Shown here in pieces: positions 17,848-24,385 of a stretch of DNA of 64,000 nucleotides (position 1 is the stretch's first letter; each line of letters opens with the position of its first letter). Below the pieces are notes generated by a model. That model did no database searches. It saw only the letters and a list, made by a program, of their open reading frames with translations, and had not been told where the DNA came from. The stretch spans positions 3,410,001 to 3,474,000 of the forward strand of contig NZ_CP173678.1 in NCBI RefSeq assembly GCF_051903925.1, written 5' to 3'. Origin of the DNA: G051903925 sp051903925 (GTDB lineage Bacteria; Pseudomonadota; Alphaproteobacteria; Zavarziniales; Zavarziniaceae). The position numbers and the translations under genes were made by a program.

Positions 17848-17857
17848 TATATATTAT
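17844..17857. repeat. 14-bp AT-only palindrome at the 3' end of a gene
   Basis: ATAATATATATTAT is a perfect palindrome and contains the TAA stop of the membrane protein. It is the most AT-rich spot in a region of about two-thirds GC. It lies between convergent genes and could be a melting site, a protein-binding site or part of a transcript end. No T-run terminator stem is present. Confidence 0.45.
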
Positions 17858-17966
17858 GCGCATTTTGGGTTTTGAGTTTGCGCCCAGATTTGGTGCCATT
17901 CATGGCGGCGTCCCTGGTTACCGGGAGAACGACGCGCCCGTCTAGTTGACGCGCCGCCCCTGACGC

Positions 17967-18764
17967 TCAGAACGGGAACGGAGCCAGGCCCTTGCCATAG
18001 GTGAAGGTACCCTGCCCCAGGATCTCGCGCGCCGCGTTGGCCGTGGCTTCGATGGCGACGCGGGTAAGCGCGCCGCCCACGCTGATCCGCGCCACACCCA
18101 GCGCGGCCAGGTCGCTGATCGCAAGGCCGGCATTGCCGCCGCTGACCAGGACATTGAGCGGCGTCGACAGGGCGGCCGTGAAGCGGGCAATGCTCTCCGT
18201 CGGCTGCAGCGGCGCGAACAGCACATCCGCCCCGGCGGCCTGGAACGCCTCCAGCCGGCGCAGGGTGTCGTCCTCGTCCGGCCGGCCGTGCAGGTAGTTC
18301 TCGGCCCGCGCCGTCAGCACGAAGCCGCCCGGAACCGCCCGCGCGGCCTCGACCGCGGCCTGGACACGCTCGACCGCCAGGGTGAAATCGTAGATCGGAT
18401 CGTCCTCTCGCGCCGTCGCATCCTCGATCGAGCCGCCGGCCAGGCCCGTCTCGGCCGCCAGCCGGATGGTGCGGGCCACATCCTCCGGCGCGTCGGCAAA
18501 GCCGTTCTCCAGGTCGGCGCTCACTGGCAGGTGGGTTGCCGCGCAGATCGCCCGGCAATTGGCCAGGGTATCGGCCAGGCCGGCCTCGGTATCCGTGCGG
18601 CCCAGGGTGAAGGCCAGCCCTGAACTGGTGGTGGCCAGGGCCTGGAACCCAAGTTGCGTGAACAGGCGGGCAAAGCCGGCGTCGGAGGCATTGGCCACCA
18701 CGAAGGGCTGTCCCTTGCGATGCAGCGCGCGGAATGTCGCGACCCGCTCTGCCCTGGTGCTCAT
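17967..18764 (-). CDS. Isocitrate lyase/PEP mutase superfamily protein
   Basis: A 265-residue (beta/alpha)8 enzyme. It shows PFVVANASDAGFARLFTQLGFQALATTSSG, then the Mg2+-binding aspartates in LPVSADLENGFAD, GGSIEDAT, FVLTARAENYLHGR and the C-terminal PLNVLVSGGNAG. The KKCGH catalytic loop of isocitrate lyase is absent, as is usual in the oxaloacetate hydrolase/2,3-dimethylmalate lyase-like branch. The substrate is therefore an unassigned 2-hydroxy or 2-keto acid. GGGGAGGG precedes the ATG. It is divergent from mazG, with 73 bp between the two starts. Confidence 0.85.
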   Translation of the reverse strand: MSTRAERVATFRALHRKGQPFVVANASDAGFARLFTQLGFQALATTSSGLAFTLGRTDTEAGLADTLANCRAICAATHLPVSADLENGFADAPEDVARTIRLAAETGLAGGSIEDATAREDDPIYDFTLAVERVQAAVEAARAVPGGFVLTARAENYLHGRPDEDDTLRRLEAFQAAGADVLFAPLQPTESIARFTAALSTPLNVLVSGGNAGLAISDLAALGVARISVGGALTRVAIEATANAAREILGQGTFTYGKGLAPFPF

Positions 18765-18837
18765 GGACGGCCCTCCCCTTGCCTGATGCGGACCAGTCTA
18801 GGACAAGGGGGCCTAGGTTCAGGCAGGACGAAATCGC

Positions 18838-19629
18838 ATGGACGATCAGGCGGCAGCGCGGGGCCTTGCCCGCATCCTGGGGATCATGGCGCGGCTGCGC
18901 GGCCCGGGCGGCTGTGACTGGGACCGCGCCCAGACCTTTGCCACGATCGCGCCCTATACCGTCGAGGAGGCGTACGAGGTGGCGGACGCGATCCGCCGCG
19001 ACGACCTGCATGCGCTGAAGGACGAGCTGGGCGACCTGCTGTTCCAGGTCGTGTTTCATGCCCGGATGGCCGAGGAGGCAGGCGCCTTTGCCTTTGCCGA
19101 CGTCGCGGATGCGATCAGCGACAAGATGGAGCGGCGCCATCCCCACGTGTTCGGCACCGCCGCCACACGCGACGCCGACGCCCAGACTCTGGCGTGGGAA
19201 GCGCAGAAGGCCCAGGAACGGGGGCCCGCAGCCGGCGTGCTGGACGGGATTGCCGCCTCCCTGCCCCCGATGACGCGTGCCGTGAAGCTTCAGGCGCGCG
19301 CGGCGCGCGTCGGGTTCACCTGGCCGGCACTCGATCCCGTGTTCGACAAGCTGGGCGAGGAGATCGGCGAATTGCGGGCTGAAGTGGCCGGCGGGGATCC
19401 GGCCCGCATCGCGGACGAGCTGGGCGACGTGCTGTTCGTCCTGGCCAACATCGCGCGGCACCTGGGCGTCGACCCCGAACAGGCCGTGGCGGGCACGAAT
19501 GCCAAGTTCGAGCGCCGCTTCGGCCGGGTCGAGCGCTGGCTGGCGGAAGACGGCCGGCGGCCCGAGGAATCGACGCTGGACGAGATGGACGCGCTATGGG
19601 ACCGCGCGAAGCGTGCGGAGCGCGGCTGA
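18838..19629 (+). CDS. mazG: Nucleoside triphosphate pyrophosphohydrolase MazG
   Basis: All-alpha NTP pyrophosphatase that removes aberrant or excess nucleotides. Two MazG repeats are visible. The N-terminal one is RLRGPGGCDWDRAQTFATIAPYTVEEAYEVADAI with DELGDLLFQVVFH; the C-terminal one is KLGEEIGELRAEV with DELGDVLFVLANIARHLG. Together they supply the EExxE/ExxD metal sites. It is 263 residues, the normal tandem form. It commonly lies beyond hflX-hfq in this class; here groES and a repeat intervene and the strand is opposite. Confidence 0.93.
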   Translation: MDDQAAARGLARILGIMARLRGPGGCDWDRAQTFATIAPYTVEEAYEVADAIRRDDLHALKDELGDLLFQVVFHARMAEEAGAFAFADVADAISDKMERRHPHVFGTAATRDADAQTLAWEAQKAQERGPAAGVLDGIAASLPPMTRAVKLQARAARVGFTWPALDPVFDKLGEEIGELRAEVAGGDPARIADELGDVLFVLANIARHLGVDPEQAVAGTNAKFERRFGRVERWLAEDGRRPEESTLDEMDALWDRAKRAERG

Positions 19630-19650
19630 CGCCACGTTATCGTCGCTTCG

Positions 19651-19766
19651 GATGCTTCGAGACGCGTCGCGTACCGCGCCGCTCCTCAGCATGACGCCGT
19701 TGTCTTCTCGGAAATTTCGCAACATGCGTCATCCTGAGGAGCCCTGGACAGGGCGTCTCGAAGGAT
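19651..19766. repeat. Imperfect palindromic repeat, family copy C
   Basis: The left arm GATGCTTCGAGACGC...GCTCCTCAGCATGACG (19651-19696) pairs with the right arm CGTCATCCTGAGGAGC...GCGTCTCGAAGGATC (19727-19766). It shares the CATCCTGAGGA and TCTCGAAGGAT cores with the copies at 45177-45281 and 49242-49347. It sits between the convergent mazG and groES genes, where its stem could end transcription from both sides. Confidence 0.75.
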
Positions 19767-19799
19767 CTTGGCACGACGGCTCAACCGTCGGCAGGGACC

Positions 19800-20090
19800 T
19801 CAGGTATCGAGGACGCCCATGATGTCGGATTCCTTCATGATCAGAAGGTCCTGGCCGTCGATCTTGACCTCCGTGCCCGACCACTTGCCGAACAGGATGG
19901 TGTCGCCCGCCTTCACGTCGAGCGGGACCAGGGTGCCCTTCTCGTCGCGAGCACCAGAGCCGACGGCCACGATCGTGCCCTGCTGCGGCTTTTCCTGGGC
20001 GGTGTCGGGGATGATGATCCCGCCCTTGGTCTTCTCTTCCTGCGTGCTGCGCTTGACCACGACGCGGTCGTGCAACGGCTTGAACTTCAT
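19800..20090 (-). CDS. groES: Co-chaperonin GroES
   Basis: A 96-residue Hsp10 that caps the GroEL folding chamber. The sequence MKFKPLHDRVVVKR, the mobile loop QEEKTKGGIIIPDTAQEKPQQG, and the C-terminal GTEVKIDGQDLLIMKESDIMGV are canonical. The ATG at 20090 has AGGGGA upstream. A well-formed sigma-70 promoter lies at 20160-20188. No groEL follows: downstream is a palindromic repeat and then convergent mazG. No CIRCE element (TTAGCACTC-N9-GAGTGCTAA) is visible upstream. This is therefore a solitary groES, possibly a second copy in the genome. Confidence 0.93.
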   Translation of the reverse strand: MKFKPLHDRVVVKRSTQEEKTKGGIIIPDTAQEKPQQGTIVAVGSGARDEKGTLVPLDVKAGDTILFGKWSGTEVKIDGQDLLIMKESDIMGVLDT

Positions 20091-20159
20091 CGGGCGGTCC
20101 CCTGTTCGTGATGCGCCCGTCGGATGCGGGCTCGGCGGCGTAGGCTGTGCTGGGCGCGC

Positions 20160-20188
20160 ATCTTTGGCGGCGGCGGGTGCGCTGTCAA
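20160..20188 (-). promoter_or_regulatory. Sigma-70-type promoter of groES
   Basis: On the reverse strand TTGACA (20183-20188) and AAAGAT (20160-20165) are separated by exactly 17 bp. The -35 matches consensus fully and the -10 in three of six positions. The predicted start lies about 60 bp before the groES ATG. Confidence 0.6.
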
Positions 20189-20211
20189 CGCAGCGCCCAC
20201 GCAGCCCGGGT

Positions 20212-21507
20212 TCAGTGCTGGCTGCGCAGCTTGTCGAGCCGGCCCTTGTCGGCGGGGTCCAGCCCCACGACAAGGTGCGCCACCCCTTCCCTGTCCTCGC
20301 GCGCGCGGACCTCGCCATGGGCATAGAGCCAGGCAATCGTCGCGCCATCGGCCAGATCGACGTCCAGCACGACGTCCTCCCGCGCCTGGCCCAGCGCACG
20401 GTCCAGGCGCGACAGCAGGGCCGCGACACCATCGCCGGTCAGCGCCGACACCGACACGGTGCTGCGGTCGTGTTCCGCCCGGCGGCGCAGGATGTCGCGC
20501 TCGGTCTCGTCCAGCAGGTCGGTCTTGTTCATGACCTCGATGATGCGGGCGTCGCCAGGCTCCACCCCCAGGTCGGACAGGATCGCCTCGACATCGGCCT
20601 TCTGCGCCTCCCGCTCCGGGTGGGCGGCGTCACGCACATGCAGGATGACGTCCGCCTCCAGCACCTCCTCCAGCGTCGCGCGGAAGGCGGCGACCAGATG
20701 GGTCGGCAGTTCGGAGACAAAGCCCACCGTGTCGGACAGGACGACGCGCCGGCCGCTGGGCAGGACCAGGCCGCGCATCGTCGGGTCCAGGGTCGCGAAC
20801 AGCATGTCGGCCGACAGCACGCCGGCATCGGTCAGGCGGTTGAACAGCGAAGACTTGCCGGCATTGGTGTAGCCGACCAGCGCCACGATCGGATGCGGCA
20901 CCTTGGACCGCGCCCGGCGGTGCAGGGCGCGCATGCGCGTGACCTGCTCCAGTTCCTTCTTCAGCTTGGTGATGCGCTCGCCGATCACGCGGCGGTCCGC
21001 CTCGATCTGCGTCTCGCCTGGCCCGCCCAGGAAGCCGAAGCCGCCGCGCTGGCGCTCAAGGTGGGTCCAGGAGCGCACGAGGCGGCTGCGCTGGTAGCTG
21101 AGATGGGCGAGTTCGACCTGCAGGCGCCCTTCCCGCGTCGCCGCACGCTCGCCAAAGATCTCAAGGATCAGGCCGGTGCGGTCGATCACCTTGGTCTTCA
21201 GCGCGCGTTCCAGGTTGCGCTGCTGAACCGGCGACAGGGCGGCATCGACGATCACCACGTCGGCCTCCGCGTCGGCTACGCGCAACGCCAGTTCGTCCAC
21301 CTTGCCCGTGCCCAGGAACGTGCCGGGGCGGATGCGGTCCAGGCCGATCGCTTCGGCCTCGACCACCTCGAGGGAGATCGCCTGGGCCAGGCTGCAGGCC
21401 TCGTCCAGGCGACTGTCCGGCTGGCGGGGCCGGGTTGCGGTGTCCTGTCTCAGATAGGGGTGGACGACAATGGTCCGCCCCGAAAGTCCGGTATTCGAGT
21501 CGATCAA
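20212..21507 (-). CDS. hflX: Ribosome-associated GTPase HflX
   Basis: A 50S-binding GTPase that splits stalled ribosomes under stress. The N-terminal nucleotide-binding HflX domain runs to about residue 195 (FLGTGKVDELA, IVDAALSPVQQRNLE, then the coiled linker GGFGFLGGPGETQIE). The G domain has G1 GYTNAGKSS, G3 DTVGF and G4 NKTD. It starts at a TTG whose last bases overlap the hfq stop (TTGA), so translation is coupled to hfq. Length is typical at 431 residues. Confidence 0.95.
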   Translation of the reverse strand: MIDSNTGLSGRTIVVHPYLRQDTATRPRQPDSRLDEACSLAQAISLEVVEAEAIGLDRIRPGTFLGTGKVDELALRVADAEADVVIVDAALSPVQQRNLERALKTKVIDRTGLILEIFGERAATREGRLQVELAHLSYQRSRLVRSWTHLERQRGGFGFLGGPGETQIEADRRVIGERITKLKKELEQVTRMRALHRRARSKVPHPIVALVGYTNAGKSSLFNRLTDAGVLSADMLFATLDPTMRGLVLPSGRRVVLSDTVGFVSELPTHLVAAFRATLEEVLEADVILHVRDAAHPEREAQKADVEAILSDLGVEPGDARIIEVMNKTDLLDETERDILRRRAEHDRSTVSVSALTGDGVAALLSRLDRALGQAREDVVLDVDLADGATIAWLYAHGEVRAREDREGVAHLVVGLDPADKGRLDKLRSQH

Positions 21508-21761
21508 GAGGCCCCGTCACGCGCCGCGTCGGCAGATGGATCGAACAGTTGGATCGGTCCCGCCGGCATCACGGTCGAAATGGCGTGCTTGTAGACGAGC
21601 TGGATGTGGCCATCCCGACGCAGCAGCACGCAGAAGTTGTCGAACCAGGTGATGACACCCTGGAGTTTGACGCCATTCACCAGGAAGACGGTGACCGGCG
21701 ACTTGTTCTTGCGAACGTAGTTCAGGAAGACATCCTGCACGTTCTGGGAGCGGTCCGACAT
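21504..21761 (-). CDS. hfq: RNA chaperone Hfq
   Basis: An 85-residue Sm-fold hexamer subunit that pairs small RNAs with mRNAs. Sm1 is SPVTVFLVNGVKLQGVITWFD and Sm2 ends with the diagnostic YKHAIST. The N terminus MSDRSQNVQDVFLNYVRKNK forms the proximal-face helix. GGCAGG stands before the ATG. It is downstream of dat and the ntr genes with a 212-bp gap that probably carries its own promoter. In this class hfq also affects nif and ntr gene expression, which fits its location. Confidence 0.96.
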   Translation of the reverse strand: MSDRSQNVQDVFLNYVRKNKSPVTVFLVNGVKLQGVITWFDNFCVLLRRDGHIQLVYKHAISTVMPAGPIQLFDPSADAARDGAS

Positions 21762-21881
21762 GTTTGGCCTGCCGTTATTCTTGATCTTGTTGATGTGCCG
21801 GCGGAGCGCCGTCGCACCAGCTTGTCGGACACGAAATGGTGCAAAGCAACCGATTCCGCAAGAGGCTTGCGCACGATATTT

Positions 21882-21908
21882 GTGCGGTGCAGCAAAATGG
21901 CACCGCAC
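21882..21908. repeat. 9-bp inverted repeat between dat and hfq
   Basis: GTGCGGTGC and GCACCGCAC form a perfect stem around a 9-nt loop. It lies 66 bp after the dat stop, in the hfq upstream region. There is no U-tract on the reverse strand after it, so it is not a clear terminator. It could be an operator for hfq or a transcript-end stem. Confidence 0.45.
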
Positions 21909-21973
21909 CAGAGTCGCGCGGCCGTCGCGTCCCGTGCCCGGCAGTCCCGAATGGCGCCCGTCAGGACATCCGT

Positions 21974-22843
21974 TCAGGCGGCCTGGGCAACCTCCGCCCG
22001 CGCCGCATCAAGGTAGATCCGGCGCAGGCGCGTCGCAAGCTCTCCCGGGTGGCCATTGCCCAGCGTCTGCCCGTCGATCGACGTGACGGGCGTGACGAAG
22101 GCCGTGGCGCTGGTGATGAACGCCTCCCGCGCGGCCTTTGCCTCCTCGATCGTGAACTTGCGCTCGACGATCTCGATCCCCTCGCGCCGGGCGGCGGCCA
22201 GCAGCGCCTTGCGGGTGATGCCGGACAGGATCGCGTTGGAGATGTCGCGCGTGATCACGCGCCCGTCGCGGTCCACGATCCAGGCGTTGGTCGAGCTGCC
22301 CTCCGTCACGAAGCCCTCGCGGTCGATCATCCAGGCTTCATAGGCCCCGGCCTCCCGCGCGGCCTGCTTGGCCAGGATGTTCGGCAGCAGGCCGACCGAC
22401 TTGATGTCGCAGCGCGCCCAGCGCTGGTCGGGCACGCTGATCACGCCCACGCCGGCCTCGGCCTGGCGTTCCATGCTGGCAAAGGACAGCGGCTTCGCGG
22501 TGACGACCAGGGCGGGCTCCGCCTGGCGCGGGAATGGATGGTCGCGCCGGGCGACGCCGCGCGTCACCTGGAAATAGAGCAGGCCGTTGTGCAGGCGGTT
22601 GCGGCGGCGCACCTCCTCCAGCACCACGCGCAGGGCGGGCCGGGCCAGCGGATGGGCGATGCGCAGTTCGTCCAGCGAGCGGTCCAGGCGATCCAGGTGC
22701 GGCTCAAGATCGAGCAGCCGGCCGTCCATCACCGCGGCCACTTCATAGACGCCGTCGGCAAACTGGTAGCCACGATCCTCGACATGAACGGCGGCCTCGC
22801 GATGCGGGACATAGCGACCATTCACATAGGCGACGCGCGACAT
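21974..22843 (-). CDS. dat: D-amino-acid aminotransferase (PLP fold type IV)
   Basis: Transaminates D-amino acids, typically making D-Glu or D-Ala for peptidoglycan. The N terminus YVNGRYVPHREAAVHVEDRGYQFADGVYEV is the class IV signature; the PLP lysine is K148 in CDIKSVGLLPNILAKQ. The EGSSTNAWIVDRDGRVIT and ISNAILSGITR blocks bind the cofactor phosphate. The ATG at 22843 has AAGAGGG before it; an upstream in-frame extension is non-homologous. It lies between ntrX (144 bp upstream) and hfq. A branched-chain or 4-amino-4-deoxychorismate activity is less likely given the motif spelling. Confidence 0.88.
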   Translation of the reverse strand: MSRVAYVNGRYVPHREAAVHVEDRGYQFADGVYEVAAVMDGRLLDLEPHLDRLDRSLDELRIAHPLARPALRVVLEEVRRRNRLHNGLLYFQVTRGVARRDHPFPRQAEPALVVTAKPLSFASMERQAEAGVGVISVPDQRWARCDIKSVGLLPNILAKQAAREAGAYEAWMIDREGFVTEGSSTNAWIVDRDGRVITRDISNAILSGITRKALLAAARREGIEIVERKFTIEEAKAAREAFITSATAFVTPVTSIDGQTLGNGHPGELATRLRRIYLDAARAEVAQAA

Positions 22844-22963
22844 GGGACCCTCTTGGAGCTGAACGCGGGTTGCGGCGGGTTGCGGACGCTGCTGCGCCTG
22901 CGAAGCCCGCATAGTGGCGCGGGCGCGGCGCCCGTGCCATCAGATTGCGCCAAAGCGTTCTTC

Positions 22964-22987
22964 GGGCGGGAACGGGCCGACCCGCCC
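22964..22987 (-). terminator. Weak hairpin directly after ntrX
   Basis: GGGCGGG and CCCGCCC form a 7-bp stem around 10 nt immediately after the ntrX stop codon. No U-tract follows. It may partly separate the ntr genes from dat and hfq. Confidence 0.25.
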
Positions 22988-24385
22988 TCAGGGACCCGGT
23001 GAGCGGTCGGCGACGTTGAGGCCCAGCGACTTCAGCTTGCGGTGCAGGGCCGAGCGTTCCATGCCGATGAAGGCGGCCGTGCGCGAGATGTTGCCGCCAA
23101 AGCGGTTGATCTGCGCCATCAGGTAGTCGCGCTCGAACAGCTCGCGCGCCTCGCGCAGCGGCATCGCCATGATGATCTCGCCGCCTTCGCTGCGCAGTGT
23201 CGCCGGCATGCCGTTGGAAATCTCGGACGGCAGCATGTCGGCGCGGATGGCGCTCTGCGTGTCGTCCGTCGCCATGATCAGCAGGCGCTCGCAGATGTTG
23301 CGCAGCTGGCGGACATTGCCCGGCCAGTCGTTGGTCTGGAGCGCCGCCATCGCATCCTCGCCGATCAGGCGCTGCGGCAGGCCGGTGGCGGCGGCCAGGC
23401 GCTGCATGAAGTGCTTCACCAGCAGCGGGATATCCTCCCGACGCTCGGACAAAGCCGGCACGCGGATCGGCACCACGCCCAGGCGGTGATAGAGATCCTC
23501 GCGGAAGCGCCCTGCCCCGATCTCGGCCCTGAGGTCCCGGCTGGAGGCGGAGACGACGCGGACGTCGACCTCGACCTTGGTCCGGCCGCCCAGGCGCTCG
23601 AACGTCTGGTCGACCAGGACGCGCAGGATCTTGGCCTGCGTCTCCAGCGGCATGTCGGCCACTTCGTCGATGAACAGCGTCCCGCCATGGGCCTGCTCGA
23701 ACAGGCCCACGCGCCGGCCGCCCTCGCCGCCGGGTGCCTCCTCCTGGCCGAACAGTTCCAGCTCCATGCGCTCGGGCGCCATCGTCGCGGCGTTGACGAC
23801 GATGAAGGGTCCTTCCCGCCGGCGCGAACGGGCATGCAGCAGGCGGGCGACGACTTCCTTGCCCGATCCGGCGGGACCCATGATCATCACCCGGCTGCCG
23901 GTCGGCGCCACGCGCTCCACCATCTGGCGGACCTGGACGATGGCGGCGGAATTGCCGATCAGCTCGTCCGCATGGCCGGACCGCTGACGCAGTTCGCTGT
24001 TCTCCCGCTTCAGGCGCGCCGCCTCGATCGCCCGCTCCACCAGGACCAACAGGCGATCGGCCTTGAACGGCTTCTCGATGAAGTCATAGGCGCCGCGCTT
24101 GATCGCGGCCACCGCCGTCTCGATGTTGCCGTGGCCGCTGATCATGATCACGGGAATGTCGGCGTGCTGGCGCTTGATCTCGTCCAGCAGCTCCAGGCCG
24201 TCAAGCCGGCTGCCCTGGAGCCAGATGTCGAGCACGACCAGCGACGGCTTGCGCGCGCCGATCATGGCCAGGGCCTGGTCGCTGTTGCCCGCGGTCCGGG
24301 CCTTGTAGCCCTCATCCGACAGAATGCCGGCGGTCAGTTCCCGAATGTCGGCTTCGTCATCGACGACCAGGATGTCACGCGCCAT
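22988..24385 (-). CDS. ntrX: Nitrogen assimilation response regulator NtrX
   Basis: A 465-residue partner of the NtrY kinase. The receiver domain spans residues 1-120, with phosphoacceptor D53 in LVVLDIW and K in FIEKPFK. The AAA+ domain has Walker A GPAGSGKE and Walker B GTLFIDEVADMP. The C-terminal Fis-type helix-turn-helix is NISRTAAFIGMERSALHRKLKSLG. The GAFTGA loop needed to contact sigma-54 is missing: that stretch reads LFGQEEAPGGEGGRRVGLFEQ. It therefore probably acts with other holoenzymes, as described for alphaproteobacterial NtrX. The start overlaps ntrY by 11 bases. Confidence 0.95.
   Translation of the reverse strand: MARDILVVDDEADIRELTAGILSDEGYKARTAGNSDQALAMIGARKPSLVVLDIWLQGSRLDGLELLDEIKRQHADIPVIMISGHGNIETAVAAIKRGAYDFIEKPFKADRLLVLVERAIEAARLKRENSELRQRSGHADELIGNSAAIVQVRQMVERVAPTGSRVMIMGPAGSGKEVVARLLHARSRRREGPFIVVNAATMAPERMELELFGQEEAPGGEGGRRVGLFEQAHGGTLFIDEVADMPLETQAKILRVLVDQTFERLGGRTKVEVDVRVVSASSRDLRAEIGAGRFREDLYHRLGVVPIRVPALSERREDIPLLVKHFMQRLAAATGLPQRLIGEDAMAALQTNDWPGNVRQLRNICERLLIMATDDTQSAIRADMLPSEISNGMPATLRSEGGEIIMAMPLREARELFERDYLMAQINRFGGNISRTAAFIGMERSALHRKLKSLGLNVADRSPGP

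Noticed and set aside
21882..21908. Rho-independent terminator of dat
   Set aside because: The stem is good but AAATAT follows it on the reverse strand, not a T-run.
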